From Hymenobacter wooponensis (GTDB lineage: Bacteria > Bacteroidota > Bacteroidia > Cytophagales > Hymenobacteraceae): a stretch of DNA of 64,000 nt. The notes under the pieces are model-generated. The model was not told the DNA's origin and did no database searches. It saw nothing but the letters and a program-made list of their open reading frames with translations. Numbering within the stretch: the stretch's first letter is position 1; each line of letters begins with the position of its first letter. This document shows, piece by piece, positions 24,721-32,833 of the stretch. The stretch lies in contig NZ_SRKZ01000003.1 in the NCBI RefSeq assembly GCF_004745865.1, forward strand, positions 186,001 through 250,000. Reading direction: 5' to 3'. The position numbers and the translations under genes are program-made.

Positions 24721-26316
24721 CTAGTACAAGCGGTGGCGCAGTAGCCAACCTGCTCCGTCAAACTCATCGGCTCTTGGTTGGTATTTCTCCACCTTCACTG
24801 CCTTGTTTAGAGGTAGCGTATTACCATCGCCGCTATCGTACACAGTAATGCGAGATTTGGCCGTAGCAGGCATGTTTGTGGTCCCAATTAAGTCTTGGCC
24901 TGCCCCATCATAGATGCTGATAGCTATGCGTGCATCAGGGGTGCCCCTTATCTCGAAGGCATCGTTTCCTCCTAGGCCAAAGAGCCGGATACTTTTTGTT
25001 TGCCGAGCATCGAAGGTTCGCTGAGACAACAATTTTTCACCGGTAGCCAACAGTTGGAATACCTGTATCCGCACTTGCCCTTCTCCAAGGGCCTCTACTA
25101 CAAAACGCTCCGCCTCGTCGGTGCCGGGTAGTTCCACTTCCTCAGCTAAGAGCTCATAGAACTTGCCCGCTACGGCGGGCAACTGGTCGCGGCGAGAGCG
25201 AAGCTTGCGGGTAAATTCACTGGCCGACAGAGTCTGTACTTCCTTAGGCCACACGCTCAGGGCGTTGGTAATTACTGGGTCAGGTAATGATTGGCGCAAC
25301 GAGTCGGCAATCTGCTGGAAGTCCTCACGCGTGAGGTAGGCCAGCAACGATTTATCCATGGGCCGCGCCGCTCGGTTTAGTCCTTCGACATCCTTGAGGC
25401 GGATTTTTTCATGGAAGCTCTGGTAGTTTGACTTCACCCAGGCAACAATGTGAGTAAAAAACCCATCGTCGAACTTAAAGAAGGCATGGTCTCGGTCGCG
25501 CGGAATGGCTCGGTATATGGTAGCTCCCTCCTTCCCCGTAAAGCTTGCCCAGCGCCACTGGTCTTCCCGCCGGCTCCAGTCGCCGAGCCACATATCAAAA
25601 AGCCGGTTACGGAGGTACTGACGGGCATCAACCCGGTACTGTGAACTCGTGAGCAGGTTTGTAAACACCTTACGGGAGCTTTCTACCCGGGTAGAGCGCC
25701 CGAAACTGCTAACAGCGCTTTGGTCACCCTCGGGCCGCTCTTCAAATAAGTAGAGCTGGTTGGCAAAAAGCTTACGAAACTCACCCAAGGCCGGGTCGTC
25801 CGTCACGAATACTAGGCGGGGGTTGGTATGATAGAGCCCGGCCGCTTCAGCCAACGCAGGCACTATGTAAGCACCATATGGATGAATAACACTGGTCTGG
25901 TCCTTCATCAAGTTGCCAATGGGGCCGTTCTGCAGGCTTGCAGGCAGAGCTTTGGTGGCATCCTTATCCACGGAGCGCAACACATACTGCACTCCGTTGC
26001 GGTCTACGAGGCGCAAGTTGCGCGTTTGAAAACTCCCTCCTTCCCGCACCGGAGTAAGTCCACCAGGCACGGCCGTACGCAAATTAAATACGGGTGCCGT
26101 AACAGGCTCAGCCCACACATTACGGTAGTGCTTGCCCCAGAAAAACCGATGCACAGCCCCACGCTTATACTGCGGTCCAGCGGCTACCTGCACCGTAGAA
26201 TCGGAGCGCACGGGTAATGCCGGGTGGGCTACAGGTGGCGCCGCGGGCGAAGAGCAAGAGTACAGCAGTAGCGCGGCCAGCAGACCACCGGGCACATGTA
26301 AAGTAGAACCAGACAC
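24721..26316 (-). CDS. 531-aa lipoprotein with kinase-like motifs, copy A (catalytic residues altered)
   Basis: The product begins with GTG at 26316 and a lipoprotein signal whose Cys is residue 21 (LLLYSC). After a short linker comes a conserved region: WGKHYRNVWAEPV (60-72), YVLRSVDKDATK (111-122), YGAYIVPALAEAAG (147-160), LYLFEERPEG (188-197), DMWLGDWSRREDQWRW (241-256) and IPRDRDHAFFKFDDG (271-285). The order of a Lys in a strand, a Glu-rich strand, a GDxDRH-type loop and a DRD/DDG motif recalls kinase folds of the HipA, FAM20 or PI4K kind. From memory, the same region occurs inside large Bacteroidota proteins between a metallophosphatase and an Omp85 barrel. Here the key Asp and His are Ser and Arg, so activity is doubtful. 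Function unknown. Confidence 0.62.
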   Translation of the reverse strand: MSGSTLHVPGGLLAALLLYSCSSPAAPPVAHPALPVRSDSTVQVAAGPQYKRGAVHRFFWGKHYRNVWAEPVTAPVFNLRTAVPGGLTPVREGGSFQTRNLRLVDRNGVQYVLRSVDKDATKALPASLQNGPIGNLMKDQTSVIHPYGAYIVPALAEAAGLYHTNPRLVFVTDDPALGEFRKLFANQLYLFEERPEGDQSAVSSFGRSTRVESSRKVFTNLLTSSQYRVDARQYLRNRLFDMWLGDWSRREDQWRWASFTGKEGATIYRAIPRDRDHAFFKFDDGFFTHIVAWVKSNYQSFHEKIRLKDVEGLNRAARPMDKSLLAYLTREDFQQIADSLRQSLPDPVITNALSVWPKEVQTLSASEFTRKLRSRRDQLPAVAGKFYELLAEEVELPGTDEAERFVVEALGEGQVRIQVFQLLATGEKLLSQRTFDARQTKSIRLFGLGGNDAFEIRGTPDARIAISIYDGAGQDLIGTTNMPATAKSRITVYDSGDGNTLPLNKAVKVEKYQPRADEFDGAGWLLRHRLY

Positions 26317-26463
26317 AAAGTTGGGTATTGCGACGAGAAAGCGGCCGCGATGTGAAGCCGCCGCCCTTATAGCGCAAACGTTACCTAAACGGTTGTTGAG
26401 CTCGGCCCCTACTTTTCGGGAGAAGTTGCGTTGAAGGATACAGACGTGTTTTATTTCCGCTGA

Positions 26464-28059
26464 ATGACCAAACGTTTTCCCTCAGTAGTGCTGCTGCTGC
26501 TTACGGCATCAGGTTGTGCCCGCGACTCTTATTTCCAGCCCGACGCCCGGGTAAGCTACCCTGCGCCCATGGCCGCCGGGACTGACAGCGCGGTGGTAAC
26601 GGCCGGCCGTCACTACTTGCGGGGCCCAATAGGCAGGCTTTTTCTGGGGGCGCATTACCGCAAGGCGTGGGCAACTCCGGTTACCTTACCGGTTTTAGAC
26701 CCGCAGAAAGCAGTGCCAGGTGGCCTACGGTTTGGCAAACTAGGTGGGGGCTTCCAAACAACCAGTGTTACGCTGCTTGCTGATGATGGGCTCGCCTACG
26801 CGCTGCGCACCATTGATAAAGACCCCTATAAGACCTTGCCCAAAGTTCTCCGCCAAGGCTTTGTGCTTACAACCGTGCGCGATGCCACTTCCGCGGGCAT
26901 GCCTTACGGGGCCATGGTAGTTCCCCCGTTGGCTCAGGCCGCAGGTATTCCTCATGCCAACCCGAGAGCCTTCTATGTCAGGTCGGATGAGAGTGGCCTA
27001 GACGTTGCCTCCGAGCGGTTCAGGGGTAAAGTTGTACTGCTGGAAGAGAAAATGGAAGGCAAGATTAACCTGCCGCCTTCCCTGCGGGGCGCCTCAGAGC
27101 TTGAGGAAAGTGATGAGATGCTGGAAGAACGCTACCGCAGCCAAGATCACCGTATTGATGAAGCAGCCTTCCTGCGGGCCCGGTTACTTGACCTGTGGCT
27201 GGGCGACTGGGACCGGCACGAAGGACAATGGAGTTGGGCCGCCTTCTCGCAGGAGAATGGCCGCACCCTCTGGCGCCCGGTGCCTCAAGACCGCGACCAA
27301 GTGTTCTTCCGCTTTAATGATGGCCTACTGACCTGGCTGGCCAGTAGAATTGTACCGAAGTTCCGGTCGTTTAAGCCAACCTACGAAAGCGTGGAAGGCT
27401 ACACCCGCAACGCCCATTTCATTGACCAACGGACGCTGAGTGAACTACCCCGGGAACGATATGTGCGCACAGCGCATGACTTACAAAAGCGCCTTACCGA
27501 TGAGATAATACATCGGGCGGTTGTTAAAGGGCTGCCCCGCGAAGTATACGCACTGGAAGGCGCCCGTATGGAAGCCACTCTGCGGGCTCGGCGCGAAGGC
27601 CTCCTGCATGTGGCAGAAAGGTATTATGGCTTGCAGGCCAAAGAAGTACTGGTTGCGGGCACCGACGATAATGAGCGGTTTGTAATAGAGCGGCTTTCGG
27701 ATACGGCAACTGTGGTATCAGTATATCGCCTCGGTGGTGGCAAGGCCGCCCCCGACTCCCTGCTGTACCGTCGGCAATTTAATCCCGCAGAAACCCACCG
27801 GGTAGTGCTACATGGGTTGCGCGGCAAGGATGAATTCACCGTTTCTGGCTCGGTGTCTCATTCCCCCTTCATCGACATCTACGGGGGGCCAGAAGAGGAC
27901 ACCGTGCAGGATACCTCCCACGTAAGTGGCCTACGCAAGAAGACGCGCTTCTTCGATACCAAACGCAACAACGTATTGGAGGGCGGCAAAGAAACCAAAG
28001 ACCACCGCAGCCACGGCGTAGCCTCTCACGCTTTCGACCGAGACGGCTCTGGCAGATAA
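26464..28059 (+). CDS. 531-aa lipoprotein with kinase-like motifs, copy B (motif intact)
   Basis: This is the divergent paralogue of the gene at 24721-26316, with the same 531-aa length. The signal peptide ends in TASGC (Cys18), so it should be a lipoprotein. It carries FLGAHYRKAWATPV (60-73), YALRTIDKDPYK (112-123), YGAMVVPPLAQAAG (148-161), VVLLEEKMEG (190-199), DLWLGDWDRHEGQWSW (243-258) and VPQDRDQVFFRFNDG (273-287). The D250-R-H252 loop and the D276/D278 motif are those expected for a working kinase-like site, but no substrate or nucleotide binding has been shown. The two genes share a 147-bp divergent region. I am confident of the paralogy and the lipoprotein signal, and only moderately of the kinase comparison. 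Confidence 0.65.
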   Translation: MTKRFPSVVLLLLTASGCARDSYFQPDARVSYPAPMAAGTDSAVVTAGRHYLRGPIGRLFLGAHYRKAWATPVTLPVLDPQKAVPGGLRFGKLGGGFQTTSVTLLADDGLAYALRTIDKDPYKTLPKVLRQGFVLTTVRDATSAGMPYGAMVVPPLAQAAGIPHANPRAFYVRSDESGLDVASERFRGKVVLLEEKMEGKINLPPSLRGASELEESDEMLEERYRSQDHRIDEAAFLRARLLDLWLGDWDRHEGQWSWAAFSQENGRTLWRPVPQDRDQVFFRFNDGLLTWLASRIVPKFRSFKPTYESVEGYTRNAHFIDQRTLSELPRERYVRTAHDLQKRLTDEIIHRAVVKGLPREVYALEGARMEATLRARREGLLHVAERYYGLQAKEVLVAGTDDNERFVIERLSDTATVVSVYRLGGGKAAPDSLLYRRQFNPAETHRVVLHGLRGKDEFTVSGSVSHSPFIDIYGGPEEDTVQDTSHVSGLRKKTRFFDTKRNNVLEGGKETKDHRSHGVASHAFDRDGSGR

Positions 28060-28098
28060 TCCACCCGACAGCTGACAGCTCAATACTCCATAGCACAA

Positions 28099-28164
28099 AA
28101 AGGATCTTATGATAGCTGATGGTGCCTGCACTAGGCCACTCATTCAGGTAGCATAAGATCCTTT
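28099..28164. terminator. Inverted repeat between convergent genes
   Basis: AAAGGATCTTATG and CATAAGATCCTTT are perfectly complementary, 40 nt apart. They sit between copy B and the topoisomerase IB gene, so a bidirectional terminator is likely. The loop holds one copy of CTAGGCCAC. Confidence 0.65.
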
Positions 28165-28194
28165 CTGACTTAGAAAATCAGCCTCGCGGCTTTT

Positions 28195-29328
28195 CTACTC
28201 TACCGCACGTAGCTTTTCCCCTTCCAGTTCTTGCAGCATTTCCAGCACCATGTGTTCGGTGGGCGTGAGCAAGTCATTCTCGGAAGGATCAGCGTCGTGA
28301 CGGCGCAGGTAATCGATGAGTTTATCGGAGTTAAACAGCTCGACTACCTGGGGGTGAATGTAGTATTTAGAACAGACCGTGGGGGTATTGCCCAGGTTCT
28401 GGGCCACATCTTTTATCGCGCGCTTCAGCGTTTTGGGCTTCGGAAACTCTGGTTCTTCGTCAATAATAGTCTCTAAGCACTCTACCATTTTCACGGTGCC
28501 TCCCCAGGTGCGGAAGTCCTTGGCCGACAGCTTCAGCCCGGTTACTTGTTGCAGGTACTCATTTACGTCGCCCGATTCTAGCTCGGCGCGGTGTCCATCG
28601 GGCAAGTAGTACTGGAATAAGTGCTGGCCAGGAATCTCCTTGCACTTTTGCACCATGCGAGCCAGCTTCCGGTCGTGAATGGTCAGATCGTGCGCAACAC
28701 CTTTTTTACCCACGAAGGCAAAACGCACATCGGCGCCACTCACTTGCACGTGCTTATCGCGCAAGGTGGTAAGGCCGTAGGTCTTGTTTTTCTTGGCGTA
28801 CTCCTTGTTACCCACCCGGATAAAGGACTGATCCATGAGCGTGAGCACCAGGGCAATTACCTTTTGCTTGTCTAGTTGCGGGCGCCCCAGGTCTTTATGG
28901 ATCTGTTGGCGCAGCTCGGCCAGCTTCTCACCAAACGCACGCAAACGGCTAAACTTGGTGAGGCTGCGGGCCTGGTCCCAGGCCGCGTGATATAGGTACT
29001 GCTTGCGCCCTTTGGCATCGCGGCCAGTTACCTGCAAATGCGAGTTGGCCGAGGGCGAAATCCACACATCCGTCCAGGCGGGTGGAATCACAAAGCCCTG
29101 GATTCGGCTCAAGGTTTTCTCATCACTGATAGGCTCGCCTTTAGCGTTGAGATAGTGGAAAGTGCCATCAGCAGCAGCTTGACGCGTCAGGCCTGGCTTG
29201 GTATCGCTCAGGTAACGCAAGCCGGCTAGCTCAGCCTGGCGGGCAGGATCTTTATATAACAAATGCGCTTCTTCCAACGGATCGAGGCGCTTTTTACGGG
29301 TTTTTGGGCGGGCAGCAGAGACAGTCAT
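28195..29328 (-). CDS. DNA topoisomerase IB
   Basis: This is a bacterial (poxvirus-like) type IB topoisomerase, which relaxes supercoils by a transient 3'-phosphotyrosine. The 377-aa protein shows the N-terminal domain (ISDEKTLSRIQGFVIPPAWT), the catalytic domain with Arg in SFIRVGNKEYA, Lys in TTLRDKHVQ, a second Arg in FRTWGG and the nucleophile Tyr in SKYYIHPQVVE near residue 336. I chose the ATG at 29328 (MTVSAARPKTRKKRLDP), which gives the basic N-terminal tail usual for the family. The gene is convergent with copy B and has no operon partner. Confidence 0.94.
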   Translation of the reverse strand: MTVSAARPKTRKKRLDPLEEAHLLYKDPARQAELAGLRYLSDTKPGLTRQAAADGTFHYLNAKGEPISDEKTLSRIQGFVIPPAWTDVWISPSANSHLQVTGRDAKGRKQYLYHAAWDQARSLTKFSRLRAFGEKLAELRQQIHKDLGRPQLDKQKVIALVLTLMDQSFIRVGNKEYAKKNKTYGLTTLRDKHVQVSGADVRFAFVGKKGVAHDLTIHDRKLARMVQKCKEIPGQHLFQYYLPDGHRAELESGDVNEYLQQVTGLKLSAKDFRTWGGTVKMVECLETIIDEEPEFPKPKTLKRAIKDVAQNLGNTPTVCSKYYIHPQVVELFNSDKLIDYLRRHDADPSENDLLTPTEHMVLEMLQELEGEKLRAVE

Positions 29329-29722
29329 ACGGGAACGGGAAACCGCAGGCCTGAAGTGGCCTACTGGCTCTGCTGTACGCAGAAACATCGGAAGTGATAG
29401 TCTATAGCCCTTGCGGTGCTCCGGCAATTGAAGTAAACCCCTTGACCCGGCACCTTTCCTAGTCTTCTTGCCTGCTTATTACACGTAGCTCACATACGCT
29501 CCCGATAGGTTTGTTCGTTTCTGGTAGCACTACTGCGTGGGTTAGACTTCTCATCTGAAAAGGCAAAAATTTTCGGGCTGATATTCCGGCAGATAGGCCT
29601 AGAAATTGTAAAGTGGCAACCTAAAGCCATGCGCATCGTACGGAAGCGCCGGTATTTTGGCACTATTTCGTGTCGCCTTACGCTCACCTCCGCTCTTTTT
29701 CTACTTACTCATTTCCTTTTTC

Positions 29723-30532
29723 ATGCGTCGTTATTTGCTTAAACCTTGGCTGCTTTTTGGCCTTGTTCTCACCCTTGGTTCCATGTCGTCCTGCTCCAAG
29801 GATGGTGATGGTGTTGTGCTCTTTTCAGTTGAAGATGATAAGGCGCTAGGCCAGAAAGTTGCTCAGGAAACCGATTCTACCTACCGAGCTAAAGGCCAGC
29901 TGCTGGAAAAGAGCAGCAATGCCCGCGCCTACACGCTGCTCAATCAAATTGTGACGCGCGTGCTCAACTCAGGCCAGTTGCAATACCGCAATGAGTTTCC
30001 TTGGGACGTGCAGATCATCAAGGATGACCAAACCCAGAATGCCTTCGCTACTCCCGGCGGCCACATTTATGTTTACTCGGGCCTGATTAAGTTTCTTGAC
30101 AGCGAAGATCAACTGGCTGGGGTTCTAGGCCACGAAATTGCCCACGCCGACCGCCGCCACACCTCCCGCCAGCTGCAGCAGCAGTATGGCATCAGCCTGC
30201 TTCTGAGCGTGCTGTTGGGTGAAAACCCCGGCCAGCTAGCCGAGATTGCCACTGGCCTGGGTCAACTCAAATTTAGCCGCGACTTTGAGCGGGAGGCCGA
30301 TGAATACTCCGTAGTGTACCTCAATGGCACCAACTATTACGCCTGCGATGGTGCCGCCGGCTTCTTCATCAAGGCAGAAGCCCAGGGCCAAAGTGCCACG
30401 CCGGAGTTCCTGAGCACGCACCCCAACCCAGGCTCTCGCATTCAGGACATTCAAACCAAAGCCGACCAACTGGGCTGCCGGAGCCGCAACACCAGCAACG
30501 GTTCGCTCAATGAGCTCAAGAGCCTGCTCTAG
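29723..30532 (+). CDS. M48 family metalloprotease, lipoprotein
   Basis: The 269-aa protein is a zinc protease of the M48 (Ste24/HtpX/BepA-like) family. It has a lipoprotein signal (SMSSC, Cys24), so it acts in the periplasm at a membrane. The zinc motif HEIAH lies at 137-141 and the third ligand in EREADEYSVVYL. The substrate loop AFATPGGHIYVYSGL precedes the motif. Bacterial relatives (LoiP, BepA) deal with misassembled outer membrane proteins. I chose the ATG at 29723 because it begins the signal peptide. A second M48 gene lies at 40371-41180. Confidence 0.92.
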   Translation: MRRYLLKPWLLFGLVLTLGSMSSCSKDGDGVVLFSVEDDKALGQKVAQETDSTYRAKGQLLEKSSNARAYTLLNQIVTRVLNSGQLQYRNEFPWDVQIIKDDQTQNAFATPGGHIYVYSGLIKFLDSEDQLAGVLGHEIAHADRRHTSRQLQQQYGISLLLSVLLGENPGQLAEIATGLGQLKFSRDFEREADEYSVVYLNGTNYYACDGAAGFFIKAEAQGQSATPEFLSTHPNPGSRIQDIQTKADQLGCRSRNTSNGSLNELKSLL

Positions 30533-30552
30533 GCCACAATAGCCCCTGGATA

Positions 30553-30587
30553 GCGGCTTCCTGCCCCGGCAGGAAGCCGCTTTTTTA
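30553..30587 (+). terminator. Terminator of the M48 lipoprotein gene
   Basis: GCGGCTTCCTGCC and GGCAGGAAGCCGC form a 13-bp perfect stem with a 2-nt loop, followed by six T residues. Confidence 0.92.
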
Positions 30588-30669
30588 TTGTCATTATTGC
30601 CGTACCACGTAACGCCGAGCCCAACTATACTCGTAGGCCTGTACGGTAGACCCGCTTTCTTTACAACCT

Positions 30670-31851
30670 ATGCCACCAATTCTAGACAAGTTCAGCGACT
30701 GGGCTGAGCGCGCCGATGATACCCTCACGAACATACGGGCCCGCCTGGGGTTACTGCATCCGCTCCAGCTGGTGCCTTACCGTAGCTACGGCACTACGTC
30801 GCGCCTGTATGTGAAAGGGCGTTTGCTCACCGACAAAGGCATTAAAGAGCCAGATCCCAACGACTCGCGCTGGCACAACCTGCTGAACATGTACCGGCGC
30901 TTTGATAGCAACGAAATCAGTGGCGCCTTGCTCTCAGTGCAGCCAGCCGATGGCACCGACCACCCCGTAGTGACCGATGATGAAGGGTATTTTACCCTGA
31001 ATCTGGAGCCTAAGGTGCTGCCCGAACCCGTTGACTTTCTTTGGTACCCGGTAGATGTGCTGCTGCAACAGTCACCTCCGCCATTCCCCACGCCAGCAGG
31101 CTTGAATACGCAGGCTATGGTGCTGATTCCGCCCGTCGATGCGGAATATGGTATCATCTCTGATCTGGACGACACCGTTATCCAAACCTCCGCTACCGAC
31201 CTGATCCGGATGGCGCGCACGGTGCTCCTCCGGAATGCCCGGTCGCGCCTCCCCTTCAAGGGCGTGGCGGAATTCTACCGGGCCCTGCAGCTGGGCCGCA
31301 ACGGCAAGCGCAACAACCCGTTCTTCTACGTGAGCAGCTCCCCCTGGAATCTGTATGACTTGCTGGAGGACTTTCTTAACCTGAACAGCATTCCGCCCGG
31401 CCCCCTGTTGCTGCGCGATATGGCGGTGAAACGCAAAAGCTCCGCCGATGCCTCAGCTCATCACGGCCATAAGCTCAAGGAAATCGACAACCTGCTGCTC
31501 ACCTATCCTAACCTGCCCTTTGTGCTGATCGGCGACTCGGGGCAGGAAGATGCTAACATCTACCGCGAGGTGGTGCGGCGCTACCCTGGTCGTATTCTGG
31601 CCGTGTATATCCGCGATGTGAACCTGCCAGAACGGGCGGCCATGGTTGAACGCGTATCCGAAGATCTACTCCTGGATAAGGTGGAGATGTTGCTGGTGAA
31701 AGACACTGTGCAAGCCGCTGAGCACGCGGCCAAGAAAGGCCTGATCTTCCACGAGGCAGTTTCGGCTGTGGAAAAGGAAAAACGCAAAGACGAAACCGCC
31801 TCAGATGGCCCCGAAGATGAGACTAGCACTGGCAAGCCGGTGATGAAGTAA
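30670..31851 (+). CDS. App1-type phosphatidate phosphatase domain protein (DUF2183)
   Basis: The 393-aa protein matches the App1/DUF2183 family, a HAD-like phosphatase group that includes yeast phosphatidate phosphatase App1. The catalytic motif DLDDTV is at 165-170 (DxDxT), followed by FFYVSSSPWNLYDLLEDFL and, later, VLIGDSGQEDANIY, the acidic motif of HAD enzymes. The N-terminal part (residues 40-150) is a beta-rich domain. There is no signal peptide. The last 25 residues are a charged tail. The physiological substrate in bacteria is not known, though phosphatidic acid is likely. It stands alone with its own terminator. Confidence 0.9.
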   Translation: MPPILDKFSDWAERADDTLTNIRARLGLLHPLQLVPYRSYGTTSRLYVKGRLLTDKGIKEPDPNDSRWHNLLNMYRRFDSNEISGALLSVQPADGTDHPVVTDDEGYFTLNLEPKVLPEPVDFLWYPVDVLLQQSPPPFPTPAGLNTQAMVLIPPVDAEYGIISDLDDTVIQTSATDLIRMARTVLLRNARSRLPFKGVAEFYRALQLGRNGKRNNPFFYVSSSPWNLYDLLEDFLNLNSIPPGPLLLRDMAVKRKSSADASAHHGHKLKEIDNLLLTYPNLPFVLIGDSGQEDANIYREVVRRYPGRILAVYIRDVNLPERAAMVERVSEDLLLDKVEMLLVKDTVQAAEHAAKKGLIFHEAVSAVEKEKRKDETASDGPEDETSTGKPVMK

Positions 31852-31912
31852 CACAGTACCTCAGTGAGGTATTCTCAATGAGTAGCTCTTGCTAGCTCCT
31901 GCCTTTTCAACA

Positions 31913-31951
31913 CAAAAGCCCTTACTTCCAAGCTGGAGGTAAGGGCTTTTT
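31913..31951 (+). terminator. Terminator of the App1-type gene
   Basis: AAAAGCCCTTACTTCC pairs with GGAGGTAAGGGCTTTT, followed by T residues. Confidence 0.85.
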
Positions 31952-32016
31952 GCTAGTCCCAAGCAGAACGCGATAGAGTAAGGATTTGGCTCAGGCTGGT
32001 GGCCCAATGCCTTAGT

Positions 32017-32460
32017 TCAGCTAGAGTGGTCGGCCACTACCACCCACTGCCCGTTGAAGCGGCGGAAGACGAGCAGGAAATGTCCTTGTAAGTCGCCCGC
32101 ACTAGGCCGGGCCAAGTGCCAGCGGCCAATTACGTGGGCTGCGTCGGGGCTGAGTGGCTGCACTTTTAGGTTGCTAAAATCGAGCTGGCCCATGGCCGTA
32201 GCATCGGGGTAGCTACGGCGGTAGTTGTCGAGGGTCTGCTGCCAACCGTACGTTAAACCGCTTTTTCCGATGAACACCAAAGAGTCGTTCTTCCAGTATC
32301 CCTGCATGAACCCTGCTACATCGCCACGGTTCCAGGCCGCTGTTTGCGTGGCCAGCACCTGCGTTATGGCTTGGCGGGTGGCAGCAGGGTTGCCCAGCTG
32401 TTGAGTGGTAGCACAGCCAGTTAATAAGAATGGAAAAGCAATGAGAACACGGTATTTCAT
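32017..32460 (-). CDS. NTF2/SnoaL-like lipoprotein (DUF4440 type)
   Basis: The 147-aa protein starts with MKYRVLIAFPFLLTGCATTQ, a lipoprotein signal with the lipobox LLTGC. The rest fits the cone-shaped NTF2-like fold: helix TRQAITQVLATQTAAWNRGD, then GFMQGYWKNDSLVFIGKSG, strand pairs VIGRWHLARP and HFLLVFRRFNGQWVVVADHS. The ligand or reaction is unknown; similar proteins are often simply called DUF4440. I chose the ATG at 32460 since it gives the signal peptide; longer frames upstream add unrelated sequence. Confidence 0.8.
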   Translation of the reverse strand: MKYRVLIAFPFLLTGCATTQQLGNPAATRQAITQVLATQTAAWNRGDVAGFMQGYWKNDSLVFIGKSGLTYGWQQTLDNYRRSYPDATAMGQLDFSNLKVQPLSPDAAHVIGRWHLARPSAGDLQGHFLLVFRRFNGQWVVVADHSS

Positions 32461-32833
32461 GGCGTTAATATACAACCCCATGCGAGTACCTGGCCTAGGA
32501 AGCAACATGCTCAGTTTTATTAGTTGTAGGCCACCTACTGGCTGTGCATCTGTATTTTTACGAGAAGGGCAACGTGCGTCAGGCAGCGGAGTAGCTTCCT
32601 CTTTGAATAACCGCATGTACTGCCAGTGATGGTATGACACGCCCTGCCACAACCTATAGAATAAGTAGCATCTTCCGCGGGTAGCTTACCTTTAAATCTT
32701 GCAACTTCAGCATTGTGACGTACCTTTTTGCTGTTACCTAACTGGCCTAGGCCGCTGCCTTCCGAGGCAGTTACCTCATGCTGGTTCACATTCTTACCTT
32801 CTTTCGCCCTAACGTTCACCTAGCCCTTACTCT
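32461..32833. other. Intergenic region between divergent genes, weak promoter
   Basis: About 370 bp without a gene. The only signal I see is a candidate promoter for the protease gene: TTG at 32699-32701 and, 19 bp later, TACCTTTT at 32721-32728, one mismatch from TAnnTTTG. It gives a leader near 100 nt. Confidence 0.4.
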
